The notes under the pieces: model-generated
Databases searched by the model: none
Told to the model about the DNA's origin: nothing
The model's input: the letters and a program-made list of their open reading frames with translations, nothing else
Assembly (NCBI GenBank): GCA_963995505.1
Contig: OZ023190.1
Location: 16,982,092-17,046,091 of the forward strand
DNA length: 64,000 nt
DNA from: Hypericum androsaemum
Taxonomy: Eukaryota > Streptophyta > Magnoliopsida > Malpighiales > Hypericaceae
Direction of reading: 5' to 3'
Shown: positions 40,151 through 55,622 of the stretch, piece after piece
Position numbering within the stretch: position 1 is the first letter of the stretch
How the letters are laid out: each line of letters starts with the position of its first letter
Made by a program: the position numbers and the translations under genes

Positions 40151-41038
40151 TGTTAGATATGTTCAATATACATGTAAATATATTCTTACCTTATCAAGTT
40201 GTATTATAGTAAGGTATGTCTAGATTCGGTATATAGAATTGTAATCCTAGATAGGAATGGCGATGGGTAGGGTCGGGTAGGGTATAGGTAGGACCCTACC
40301 CATACCCTAGTTTTGAGAGTTGGACCCATACCCTACCCTCGACTCTCGATAAATTTTAATATTAGATCCATACCCTTACCCCCAGGATCCATAGGATCTA
40401 CTGGGTCTGCAGGGTCTGACCCTTGAATTAAATGCACTACATCTTTGATAATTTTTAAACATAATCTGCAGGGTCTGACCCTTGAATTAAATGCACTACA
40501 TCTTTGATAATTTTTAAACATAATTATATATATATATATATATAATTCAAATAAAACACAATAAATATAAGAAGATTAATCATGAAAATATATAGTATAT
40601 CAATAAATAAAATTAGAATAATATGTATCTCAAATTTTGGAGTTGATATCATGAAACATATTCTAAAATATTTGAGAACTCTATCACAAATTATAAGTAA
40701 AAAATAAGATAAATGAGTCTAATTAGGGTCTAATGAGAGTCTAGTTAGAGTAGGATCCAAAGTAGGGTAAAAGGGTAAGAGTATGGTAGAAATTCATAGG
40801 ATTCATACCTTACTTTAGACCCAACCTCTAAAAGTAGACCCATACCATACCCTAGACCCAGTCAAAGTCAACAGACCCTCGATCCGCGGGATAAATGCAG
40901 GGTCTGACCCACGGGGTATGAGTATTTTTGCCATCCCTAATCCTAGACGTAATTCTAAATGGCTAGACGTGTAACCCTAGCAAACGTGTAAACCCTAGAC
41001 TTGTAATTCTATTTATTCATGTCCAATGCATTTCTACA
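40151..41038 (+). mobile_element. Copia 3' LTR, split by a hAT-like insertion
   Basis: Begins TGTTAGATATGTTCAATATA right after the polypurine tract and ends ...catttctaca. After removal of the inserted element and one target-site copy it is about 192 bp, matching the 190-bp inverted LTR upstream. Confidence 0.85.
40252..40939. mobile_element. hAT-like non-autonomous element (8-bp TSD)
   Basis: 688 bp. Ends TAGGAATGGCGAT and (inverted) TAGGGATGGCAA form imperfect TIRs. Perfect 8-bp duplications ATCCTAGA lie at 40244-40251 and 40940-40947. The interior holds many 'gggtagggta / taccctaccc' and 'gggtctgaccc' motifs, a 70-bp local duplication around 40405-40525 and a (TA)n tract. Confidence 0.9.
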
Positions 41039-41814
41039 ACCCCTTATAGTCCTGATCCCCCACCCGTGACCTTTTACAAAAGTATGAAATTGTAGTCGAG
41101 ATTTCACTAAAACTTTTTTGACGCAAAATTTATTGAAAAAAATGCAATAGGAAAAAGAGCTACTTTAATATATATTATTATAAACCATATTTTTGTTCGA
41201 TTTGGTTCCCATAGTTCTTACATTAGAGAACCGAACCACAATTAATAAACAAAATCCTTAAAGTTTGGGATTCGAACCTAACCAATTTATATCTGATTCT
41301 TGACCATAACTACAAATTCGGTCCAGGTATTTTTGGTTTTTTGATATTTTGTTCAACCCTACTCGAGAATAGTTAATTATATGCATTTGACGTCTTTCTG
41401 TCATTGAATGTTGCCACCTTTCTTCGAGGGCAATGGTCGGTCACATGCAACACGAACACAACACAATCTTGCCAAATCTAGAGCGCATTTTACTACTATT
41501 TCCCGGAGCATACAATATCCATGGTACCGGATATTATTACATACCTTCCAATGATGGATACCTGTCATTAGGTCCCAAGTACCGACCACGTTCAAGAATA
41601 ATGTCTTGTAGATATATACGGTTATATTTCAGATTAATTAATTTAAGTTCAAATTATCTATCACTTTTAAAATGTGATAAAATTATTCTGACAAATATTT
41701 AACATTATTATATTTTTAATAACTCAAACCAATAATTTATTAGTTAAGATAAAATAATTTTTTTTAGTAGAGATTTATTGGTACATGCCATGCAACTAAA
41801 GTGCCCCTTTGGGC
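41039..41814. other. Spacer
   Basis: AT-rich. Open frames around 41400-41700 have no recognisable domain. Confidence 0.35.
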
Positions 41815-42012
41815 AAGAACGGAGCCAAAAAATTTCGAGAATGGGGGCAATATAACTTGATAATGGTACATATTAGTATTTTAGTTTTAATTTTTAGGTA
41901 GATTAATTTTTTTTGGGGTCAATTTCTAATTTTAGTAGAGACATACGTTAAAAAATATACTTAGTTATCAAAAAAAATTGCCCCCACTTCCCTAAACGTG
42001 GCTCGGCCACTG
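41815..42012. mobile_element. Short MITE, Mutator-like (9-bp TSD)
   Basis: 198 bp. Its ends are AAGAACGGAGCC and, inverted, CAGTGGCCGAGCC, with 'tgggggcaa' / 'ttgccccca' just inside. Perfect 9-bp duplications CCTTTGGGC lie at 41806-41814 and 42013-42021. Confidence 0.8.
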
Positions 42013-42448
42013 CCTTTGGGCGAAGTCTATCCGCAAGGGAAGGTCGGCTGGATTACTTTTCAAATTTAATAACAATTGATTGTTCGATGCAGGCAAGAGC
42101 AGCCAATTTTGTAACGAAACATACATTCCGTTCTCCATCACCTCTCTTTGATGGCCCATACGAAACAAGTAATACTCCAGAAGCTCTCTCTCTATAAATC
42201 TTCTCCTTTTTTTAAGGGTAGCCAACCCCTTTTTCTTTTGGTAAGGTGGGGTCTCAAAAGCACTAGAAATGGTGTTAGCTAGTTAGACGTTGCTGGGTAG
42301 CTACTAGCCAGTGTGGTTCACCAGCTATATCCTGTAATTTGTACCACCAATAATATGTGATGGTGACACAAATTCTGTTGCATTTATCTAATTATCTTCT
42401 TACAATGTACCTTTTCTCATAAAAAAGTCGCTATCTCTATGTTCTTAA

Positions 42449-42898
42449 CATGGTTTTAAAAAACGACCCGGAGGCCGATCCGGGATTTCTCCCGTCCTCC
42501 GGGTCGGCTGGTCGGACCAGGCAAACCACCAGTCGGACCAAAATTTTTTATTTTTAAATAATATATATATGTAGGTTAAAATATACTTATTTTCTATACA
42601 AAAAAGTAGACTTAATTTTTTATCTCTCCACTCTATAAATCTACTTTTTTTTATTTATTACTTTATAAATTTGTCAAATCAATTTTTTTTCTCGAAAACC
42701 ACAAAAAAGTCAATTTCGCCCATTTTTGTACTAACCGGGTTCGACCGGTCAGGATGGACCTCAAAATTGGCCAGTCCGACCAGATTTGGTTCGGTTAGTA
42801 CAGACCTCGGTCAAAAGCCTAAAAACGATCCGGTCTAGTGCCCATTTTGCGGTCCAACCGGTCGAACCACCGGTCGGACCGCATTTTTTAAAACCATG
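42449..42898. mobile_element. hAT-like non-autonomous element (8-bp TSD)
   Basis: 450 bp. TIRs CATGGTTTTAAAAAACG and, inverted, CATGGTTTTAAAAAATG. Perfect 8-bp duplications GTTCTTAA lie at 42441-42448 and 42899-42906. Subterminal regions are packed with 'ggtcggacc / ggtccgacc' motifs. The interior is AT-rich and non-coding. Confidence 0.92.
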
Positions 42899-42906
42899 GT
42901 TCTTAA

Positions 42907-43749
42907 GGCTGACTAATCAAATTTTGAGTTAAATCAATTTGTAAAAAATATCAAAATTATATGAATCGAGTTTTAACAAACATACGTTCTGAAAACGTAA
43001 ATTTAAAAAATTTGATTAAAATAGAGCATCTCTAACTGATTAATCTATGTACTCTTTAGTTATTTACAATGTAATCCGACCGATCAACATCAACTTTTTT
43101 TTTGTGTAAGCTCTCAAATTTTAAGTCGAGTACTGCCGAGTTCTATTTTACGGAATGATTCTAATGATTTTTTTTATATTCGTAAGAATTGAACCTAAGA
43201 ACTCCTTAAGTAAATTTAATTATTTTACCTGTTGGACCTAACCCTCAAATAGTTACCCTTTAGCAGCATTAACAGTAGACACTCTTTCCTTGCCGTGGAT
43301 TTTCTACTTGATTTTACCATTGTAGAATTTTAACGAGATTGTGACTCCAATTTCATAATCTTACGAAAGAATTTTAACAGAAATTGTAAGTTGGACATAT
43401 TATAGTTTTGTGTGGATTAGCCATCTGACCTAATGACACGAGGTATAGAATGAATTAACGTGGCTCTGAGATTCAAACCCTAACAACGTATAACTAGTAA
43501 TAATCACACACACAAAATCCAATTGTTTCACACCCCATAACTTTTCCATTACCTTTTGATTCAACCGAAAAGCTATAAAGCTGATCACCGCAATTCCAAG
43601 TGTTGTTCAGATGTTAGCAGCAGTACTGTTCTGTCTCGATTATATAGTGGAGGGACCAGCATTTCAATCTCCACCATATTATTTTTTTTTGGTAACGAAT
43701 CTCCACCATATTGGCTTAGCTTCATACGTACCAGTTTCCACTTTCCACC
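42907..43749. other. Spacer upstream of the nitrate transporter
   Basis: No coding pattern. Contains the distal promoter of the downstream gene. Confidence 0.4.
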
Positions 43750-43757
43750 TATATAAA
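43750..43757 (+). promoter_or_regulatory. TATA box of the NPF6.2-like gene
   Basis: TATATAAA, 98 bases before the ATG, a usual plant distance allowing a short leader. Confidence 0.65.
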
Positions 43758-43854
43758 GAGATCTTCCAGGAGCGTATTAACTCATATAAATCCTTTCTAC
43801 TAACAAACTAGCTACCCATAAGGTCTCTCGATTCCAAACTCCAACTCCAATACA

Positions 43855-46800
43855 ATGGTTAGTACGAGTATATCACCTTTATTTTGTTAGAGTTAGTGTA
43901 ATTATTTTTCGCATCTCATCTAAAATTACTCGTTTGCTTATTGTTCAAATCAGGATGGGAAAACGAGTTGGAGTATTGCGGATACAGTAGACTACCAAGG
44001 CTTCCCAGCTGATAAGTCAAAGACGGGCGGTTGGATCCCTGCTGCTCTCATTCTAGGTACTAACTTATTTTTATTCTCTAGCTACTTTTTATGTTAATTT
44101 TTTAGGATAAATTTTATAAATATTATACTTACAAGACTCTGATTTAATTTTACTCGGGTTTAAAATATATATAAAAAAATAAATCTGAGACCTTTTGCAA
44201 CTTCGCTAACTTCAGTTTTTTTTGAAAGGTAAAATTTTTAAACTTAGCCAAGGCTTGAACCTTGGACCTCCTTGAATTTTACAACTCTTTGTACCGCTAG
44301 GCTACAAGCCTAACTTTAGTATGATTTCTAGTAAAAGTTTGCAACTTCGCTAACTTTAGTAATGATTTCGAGTAAAAGTTTTCAACTTCGCTAAATTTAG
44401 TAATGATTTCGAGTAAATGTTGACATGATTATTAACATGGTTTCGGAATTGGTAGAGAGATTTCGGAAATTTCCTTAATTTTCACAAAAATATGGTCATG
44501 TACCAGAATTCTATATTTACATGAGTATTAAATCAAATACTTGCACTGTATTAAAATAAAGCATCAAGATTTAGTATTTGAAGCAGCGCTCGGAATTTGG
44601 ATACAATAAGGAAAATACAAAAAAATAGTGTTATTCGATACAGAAGTTTGTTCGCCCATACCCGAAAAACAAAGATAAATGATCCCTAAAGGCTATTACT
44701 AATTAGTACTAACAAATTGTTTACCAAACAATAAAAATTTATTCTGTTAGGCTTTTACTTAATTAGCTAACTACTTTGTGCGTCCACTCCATTCTAATAA
44801 GTAAAGAATCGTTTCGTAAAAATATTAACTGCTGGTAGTAAATATAAATATGTCGCATTTTTTATAAGTAGATTATATTTATTAATAAAAAAAATTCGAT
44901 AAAATAGTAAATAGTTACATGATATTTGTTATAGTAAGCACACGTCGGTGTTGTCATATTTGAAACGAAATGCTTGCTGGGCCATGTTCTTTGCTTTACG
45001 GGGGGAAGGACAAATCAAGTGGGCCCTTGTAAGACTATTATTCTTTTTTTGACGGACACTATAAGACTATTGTTCTAAGTCCTATGGTTACAAAACAAAA
45101 ATGTGCCTATTAAACAGGAAAAAAACCTCATTCCGAACTTTTTTCTTAATGTAATCTTCAATTTAACTATGAGTTCTTGCAAGTTCTTGATAATAGAATA
45201 GTGTTAAATAATTATTAGGAGAATTTGTTAAAAATCTTACCCAAGTCAAAGGTGAATTTGTCGGCTTAATTGATGTCTGATACAAAGTATTTAGATTGTT
45301 TAAATTTTCACTGTTTGAAAAAAATATGATGCAAACAGTGAAAATTTTCTTTTTTTATCGTTATATTTTTATGATAAAGATATTTTTATATATCTTCAAT
45401 AAAATTGCAATGATTAACAATATTGAGATATATAAAATGTCTATTTAAAAAAATGTGGTAACGTTTGACCTCAATGTCAAATAATTGTTTTGAGAGGTCT
45501 CAATGTCAAATAATTTTTCCCTAATTTTTTAGCATATTTTTAATAAATTTTTTAAGGATATTTTAACCTAGATTTTCTGTAGTAACATTTGACCTAAAAC
45601 CAACATCAAATAGTTGTGGTAATTTTTAAGGATATTTTTCGATAAAAATTTTAAGCATATTTTCGTCTAGATTTGCTTCTGCCATAGTGCCATGACATTC
45701 CCGGCTTAACGTGTTTCCCAAATGATGAAGTATTTGTTTTATTAATTTACTTTGCTTATTGCAGGGATCGAAATAATCGAGAGGCTCTCAACTATGGGAA
45801 TTGCGGTGAACTTGGTGACATATCTAATTGGTACGATGCACCTACCAAGTGCAGCCTCGGCCAACGTTGTCACCGATTTTATGGGCACGTCTTTCCTCCT
45901 CTGCTTGCTCGGCGGCTTCCTCGCCGACTCCTTCCTCGGCAGATTTAAGACCATTGCCATCTTCACCATCGTCCAAGCACTGGTGCGTTACTATGCATAC
46001 CACATCGCATCCAATTTAGTTTACTTGTTTATAAGTATGAAAAAACAAATATAACTAAGTGTGATTATAGTTTTCGGAACCTCTGATTACGGTTACGAAA
46101 ATATAGAACCTGAATCAAAACCGTCCTATAAAGTTCTAGAACGGTTCACGAAATCATGATTATTGTTGAACTGGTTGGTTTGATTTTTTTGGAAAAAAGA
46201 ATTTTCATTATTTATCTACAAAATAATCAACATCTGACCGGTTCCACGAATCTATAACCGAAAATTACAAACAGTTTCCTAAAAATTACAACTATAACCG
46301 AAAATTCGTAGTAATGTTCCGGGATGGTTCAAATAACCTTAGCCACCGTTCAGACATTGGTTACCGGAATCGCAAGTTGGGCGGTTCTATTTGAATCCTG
46401 GCTAGACCCGGATATAACCGAGAAAATTATCCAAAAAAGATCAGGGCTGGTTTGTAATTTATTAGTAAATTAATTTATTCGTTTAATTTCCAACTAACAA
46501 TATGAAACTGCGGGTAATTAATTTAATGCAGGGAACTGGAATGCTAGCGACCGTAACGAAGCTGCCACAACTAAGGCCACCTCCGTGTGATCACCACCAC
46601 CCGAACTCATGTGCACCGGCGTCCGGATTCCAAATGGGCATGCTCTACATTGCCCTATACCTAGTCGCACTAGGCACCGGCGGTCTGAAATCGAGCGTCT
46701 CCGGGTTCGGAACCGACCAGTTCGACGACAAGGACGAGAAGGAGAAGGCCCAGATGGCCTACTTCTTCAACAGGTTCTTCTTCTTCATAAGCCTTGGGAC

Positions 46801-48132
46801 GTTAATGGCCGTCACGGTTCTCGTCTACATACAGGACGAGATCGGCCGGAGCTGGGCCTACGGGATTTGCTGCGTCTCGATGGTTATAGCCATAACGGTG
46901 TTCCTTTCCGGGAGGAGGAGGTATAGGTACAAGAAGAGCCATGGGAGCCCTATAGTTCATATTTTCCAAGTTATTGTTGGAGCCATTAGGAAGAGGAGAA
47001 GCAACCTTCCTTATGATATTGGTTTGTTGTATGAGAATACCCCGGAGGCCTCGAGGATTCACCACACTGAACAATTCTCGTGAGACTCGAACTCGAAACT
47101 TGTTTCAATGCTTAAAGATAGAACAAACATTTTAACGGTTAGTATTCGTGCAGGTTCCTGGATAAGGCGGCGATCGTGACACAGGAAGATTTCGAAAATA
47201 ACGGGTCGAGTTCGAATCCGTGGAAGCTGAGCTCGGTGACGAGGGTGGAGGAAGTGAAAATGATGGCGAGGTTATTGCCTATTTGGGCTACAACGATACT
47301 GTTCTGGACCACCTATGCACAGATGATCACGTTCTCGGTTGAGCAAGCTTCCACCATGGAACGATCCATTGGAAGCTTCCAAATCCCGGCTGGCTCTCTC
47401 ACCGTCTTCTTCGTCGCTGCCATTTTGCTCACTTGCGCTGTTTATGATCGCTTCGTCATGCCTTTTTGGAAGAAATGGAAAGGAAAAGAAGGTAACTATC
47501 GGAAAAAAAAAACGCTATTGGAAAAATCATCTCGTACGATCGACTGACTGACGAGTGTGATCGTTTTCTACGTTGCAGGGTTTACTAACCTGCAGAAAAT
47601 AGCGATCGGTCTCGTTCTATCGTCATTCGGAATGGCAGCAGCAGCATTAGTCGAAAGGAAGCGTCTGTCAGTCGCGAAAGAAGTCGGCGTTAGCAGCAAC
47701 AACAGCCACGCTACTCTCCCTCTAAGCGTCTTCCTCCTAATCCCGCAGTTCTTCCTGGTTGGTTCAGGCGAAGCATTCATATACACCGGCCAGCTCGACT
47801 TCTTCATAACACAATCCCCTAAAGGGATGAAGACCATGAGCACGGGGCTGTTCCTTACGACCCTTTCGCTCGGGTTCTTCGTCAGTAGCCTGCTCGTCAT
47901 GATCGTGAAGAGGGTCACCGGAACCGACGGTGGTCAGGGTTGGCTAGCTGATAACATCAACAATGGACGGCTTGATTGCTTCTACTGGCTTCTTGCAGTG
48001 TTGGGGTTGGTCAATTTTCTTGTCTATATGGTCTGTGCCACTTGGTACAAGCCGAGCAACTCGAAACCTGCAGGGTTGCAGATGGAGGCGACAAGCAATG
48101 GACATTCTGGTGCTGTTGAAGACAAGTGCTAG
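43855..48132 (+). CDS. NPF6.2 / NRT1.4-like nitrate transporter
   Basis: A proton-coupled low-affinity nitrate transporter of the NRT1/PTR family, in the plasma membrane. In Arabidopsis NRT1.4 acts in petiole nitrate storage. Six exons: 43855-43857, 43954-44056, 45765-45982, 46532-47079, 47154-47491 and 47579-48132. All are in phase, giving 587 aa. Seen: SKTGGW before the first helix; the ExxER proton motif E38-I-I-E41-R42; T72 in NVVTDFMGT, at the position of the NRT1.1 phospho-switch threonine; GLKSSVSGFGTDQFDD; RLLPIWATTILFW; and GEAFIYTGQLDFF. NRT1.1's nitrate-binding histidine is replaced by Y345 (WTTYAQ), as in NRT1.4. The sequence is nearer NRT1.4 than NRT1.1. Exon 1 is only the ATG. 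Intron 2 is 1.7 kb; intron 3 holds AT-rich repeat debris. Confidence 0.93.
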
Positions 48133-48853
48133 GTCGTTTGTGGTGGTTGTGTATTGTAGCTTTGTGTCCATAGAAGTTTTGTTGTCATTTGGTTATATGT
48201 TTCTTTCTATGTTAAGCATATCAACGGTTGGACCAACTCTCATTCACTGATGTCTTGGAAAATTTCGGGTTTCAAGGAGAATGACGGTTGGTGTAGCACT
48301 GATTTCAAGGATCTTTCGATTTTTTTAGACAAATAACTCGACCCTTCCAAATAAATTTGCAAGTACAATAGGTCAGTGAATTAATGCCTTCATGATACAA
48401 TAAAACCGTAACACCGTAATCAAAGTTCAAAGATTGTACTGCTTTGACTCGAGTAAGAACATACTTTATTTGGATTTTCTGATGATGTTATAGAGAGGAA
48501 GGAAGTAGGAAGGTTTTTTATGATTATGATAATTATCTGTACTAAGGAGAATCATTCATCCTACTAGGGGTGCTGCCCCCTAGACTCCCACGACCTGACC
48601 TATTAGGTCGATCACAGCCTGAGGGATTGGCATCCCCGAAATCCTTCGTCATAGCGGCAAACAAAACACGACATTATTTAAAATATCCAACATGATGTTG
48701 GACTCGTTTAGCGGAAAAATCTGTCAAACCAAGGACCGGAAAAAAAAAACAGTGGAGCCATAAGGCGAAGATAGGACGGAGTTAATAATAGCATCAGCAC
48801 ATATGTTGACTTCGCGGTTTTTTGGTTGTTCATGCTTAGAACCGACCGCAGCT
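48133..48853. other. Spacer between convergent genes
   Basis: 3' ends of the transporter and of the reductase locus. No other coding pattern. Confidence 0.4.
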
Positions 48854-52213
<3,360 letters not shown>

Positions 52214-52930
52214 TATTTCTCCCTCTGCTCCAAGCTCCGAGACCCCACTAACCTATGAATAACTCTCAGATATTAATTTGATTGTGTGTAAATTAACTTT
52301 TAGTGTTACATAGGATAGGGTTTGGGTTCGATGATGATAAGGCAATGCTCGTGAGCTTCTCACGTCGCATCATGGGACCACGCCCAGCGTTAAGCTACTG
52401 TTGAGTCTTGTCGCATCCTAAAGACTTCCTTTCTCTCCGGAGTTTCTCTCGTACACGGAATTGCACTCTCTTTCTTTCCTCTACTCTATCAATATTGTAA
52501 AACCTATCTAAAACTAATATCGTAAGGACCTAAGTTTGTTGCTAGGATGACAATGGATCTAACTTCGTTGTTAAGGTTGGTGGGTCATTTTTCATCCTTT
52601 GTAGAAATAGAAAAAATTTATTTGGGATGGGAACAAAGTCTAATACTTTATTGTCAAAAAAATTCTTAAGGACCAGAAAAAAATTACTTATTACATTTTC
52701 TTTTTTTTAATCTTTGAAAAAGGAATAAATATAAAAATTTAGCCACTAAATATATATAAACATAATATACTTAAAAATACATTGAATTCAAATTCTCTAA
52801 ATAATATAGGACATATTCCGAATACAAAAGGTTTAAAAATCTAACCACTAGGCTCTCATAATAGAATTACATATTTATTTTTTTTAACAATTTAGTACAT
52901 ATGATTGTTAAACTCGATGCATTGGAAAGA
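52214..52930. other. Upstream region of the reductase locus and spacer
   Basis: Pyrimidine-rich up to about 52480, then AT-rich. No gene seen. Confidence 0.4.
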
Positions 52931-53365
52931 GGCACCAGATTTGGTCCTAGACATGTATTTTTGTCTAGGATCGTCCTGAGATACGCACTGGGTTACTCAA
53001 TTATGATATAATGAGTCGCCCAGTTATGATGTAATAGGTCGCCCAAAGCGGTTTCGATTTTTTCCTGGAACACGCACTGGTTCGCTCAGTTATGATACAA
53101 TGGGTAGCCCAGTAATGATGCAATGGGTCGCCCGAAGCGGTCCCAATTTTTTCGGAACACGCACTGCTCTGCTTAGTTATGATGTAATGGTTCACTCAGT
53201 TACGATACAATGGTTCGCTCTGTTACGATATAATGAACGCCTACTTATGATACAATGGTTCGCTTAGTTATGATGAAATGGTTCGCCCAGTTATGATGGA
53301 ATGGTTCGCCCGGAATTGAGTCCAGAACGGTCCTGGAAACGGGTTCCAGAACCAAATCTGGTCCC
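52931..53365. mobile_element. Mutator-like element filled with minisatellite (9-bp TSD)
   Basis: 435 bp. Ends GGCACCAGATTTGGTCCTAGA and, inverted, GGGACCAGATTTGGTTCTGGA. Flanking 9-mers TTGGAAAGA (52922-52930) and TTGAAAAGA (53366-53374) differ at one base. The interior is an array of roughly twelve ~23-bp units of the type gttatgatacaatggttcgc, broken by 'ggaacacgcactg' spacers. Confidence 0.8.
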
Positions 53366-53657
53366 TTGAAAAGAAGAGTATTCGTATATAAAATGGAAAT
53401 ATATTAGAAAGGGAAGATAAAGAAAACAAGAGGAATATTTTATGGTAAATATAATATTTTTTTTACTTCTATCGATAGAATTTGTTAATCCTAAAAAAAT
53501 TAGAATTTGTTGGCACTCGATAAAAAAATTGGAGAATGGTTCGCTCTCTTTCCATCAGAAAAGAACTAACAAGAGAATTGGATTCTTAAATCTTGAATTT
53601 AAGTCTTATAAATATAAATGACATCATCGAAAATTTATTCTTTAAAATAGAATTGGG

Positions 53658-55622
53658 AAAAGTACCATTTAAGTCCTATGGTTTACACCGATTTTGTGAT
53701 ATGATCCTGAGATTTAGAAATGACTTTTTTGGTAGTTGTGGTTTCACGTTTTTTGCGACAGAGGCTCAGAAAGGCCCCCGAGCCAAAAAATAACTCTGGA
53801 CCTGGAAACGACGTCGCCCGACGATGAGATGGCCTACCACGTTGGATATTTTTTCGCCTTAAAATGCTGACGTGTCATACAAAATAAAATATCTATTTTA
53901 ATCACTGATTTTTTAATCTTTTTAAAAAACTCCTCCTTTAAATAACCAAAAAATCCTCTTTTACAAACCCTAAACTCACTTTCAACACTGCCTCCACTCC
54001 ACCCTCTTTCTCTTCTCTTCCTCTCGAATCTCAGTAAGGGGCGAGCTTCTCTCCAGCACCACTCCTAAGCTCCTCTCCTTCACATTGTAACTTAGCTCAA
54101 CCTCGCTCCATCTCTGTAAAGCTCGCGACCAGTCCAGTTTTAACCTAGGTCAGCTCGCCAGAAGGCTCGCTTTCAGGTAAATCCAAGCTCGAGCTTGACA
54201 TTCACCTCTCAAGGTTCAACCTTTCCCCAGCTGGACCCCTGCACCAGCTTTATGGATTTTCAAAATGGTAAGATGAAGCTTTATGGTTGTGGTGTCGTGT
54301 CATCTTTACAAATGGCACGAACAGCTGGAAATGTTGGAAGACGGTTCTATGGTTATGGGCGTTATGACAAATTTGGTGAAAAGATGTAGAATTTTTTCAT
54401 GTGGGTTGATCTGCCTACTTGCAAATGGGGATCAGAATTGTTGCCATCTCTTTTGGGGTCAATTCAGCAAAAAAAAAGAAGCTTATCTCATATCTGGAAG
54501 CTAACTTAACAATGGTGAAAGAAGATGCTAAAGCTACAGTCATGGAACTACAAAAGAGTGAAGAAATGTGTTCCTTACTAGAAGCTTAGATTGCAGAAAA
54601 GGACCATTTGATTGTAGAAAAAGACCATTTGATTTTGAAATGAAAGAGATGTACTATTTTGTTTGGCATTGTAATTGCAACGTGGGTGTTCCACTTTGGA
54701 TAAATGTAATTTGCTTTATGTTAGATGCTAGAGATGCTAAATGAAATGTTAAAAGTTCAAACTTCATCAAAGTTAACCATCCTTACAACTTCAATCCGAA
54801 AAAGTATCATAGAATCGACATCCGACAAAGTTTAATCTTTACAAAATTCGTGGATACAGTCGACATTGTATCCAACTAAGTGACCATGTCAACAATGTTC
54901 AGTCACTGCACAAAATCCACAAAATCAATATTGTTTCAATCCGAAGATGTTGCTGCCTGCACAAAATGCTGATTGTTGGCTCCCCAGGGTTGTTGTCTTG
55001 GACTTCTTTGACGTTTTCTACAAAAGAAGCAAACACTGTCAATTTTTAGCAATTACAAAAGAAAACAGTAACCAAAGAGGCTGGTTTGTGTGTTTTACCT
55101 TAGCAGCAGATTGTTTGCGGGTACTGCTTGAAGCTTGGCCATATGTATCTCGAGTGCTACAGTGTGAGAGCACGAAGGAAAGAACCAGACGACGACTAGG
55201 AGGCACGAAGTAGAGGGTGAGTCCAGGGTGAGGGGGAGAGGGGCAAGGAGTCACGAGGAGGAGGAGGAGGAGAGATTTCTCGGGGGAGAGAGAGGGCGAA
55301 AAATCGGGAATGAGTGGAGGGGTTTGTAAAAGGAGATTTTTTGGGTTATTTAAAGGAGGGATTTTTGAAAAAAATTAAAAAATTAGTGATTAAAATGGAT
55401 ATTTTATTTTTTATGACACGTCAGTATTTCAAGGCGAAAAAATTTCCAACCTGGCAGACCACCTCATCGTCGGGCGACGTCGTTTCCAGGTCCGGAGCTG
55501 TTTTTTGGCTCGGGGGCCTTTCCGAGCCTCTGTCGCAAAAAAGGTGAAACCACAATTACCAAAAAAGTCGTTTCTAAACCTCAGGAGCATAGTGTAAACC
55601 ACAGGACTCAAATGATCCTTTT
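53658..55622. mobile_element. Large TIR transposon (~2 kb) carrying a zf-GRF gene
   Basis: Terminal inverted repeats of over 300 bp: 53658-53990 pairs with 55310-55622. Shared landmarks are gtttacac, gacttttttggta, gcgacagaggctc, gcccccgagcc, aaacgacgtcgcccgacgatg and a matching aaaatat/tatttta region. No clear target-site duplication; the outer limits are uncertain by a few bases. Length and TIR size suggest a Mutator-type non-autonomous element (inference). Confidence 0.85.
54240..54720 (+). pseudogene. GRF-zinc-finger / coiled-coil / TM protein, decayed
   Basis: Inside the TIR element. The visible pieces, in order, match the plant family of At4g04775-like proteins. First, a GRF zinc-finger core YGCGVVSSLQMARTAGNVGRRFYGYGRY, lacking some of the usual Zn-binding cysteines. 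After a stop comes FFMWVDLPTC (family FFxWxDxPxC). Next is a coiled-coil stretch with ELQKSEEMCSLLEA and repeated EKDHLI. Last is a C-terminal membrane anchor, CTILFGIVIATWVFHFG. Stops and shifts separate all four, so no intact protein can be made. Confidence 0.7.
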
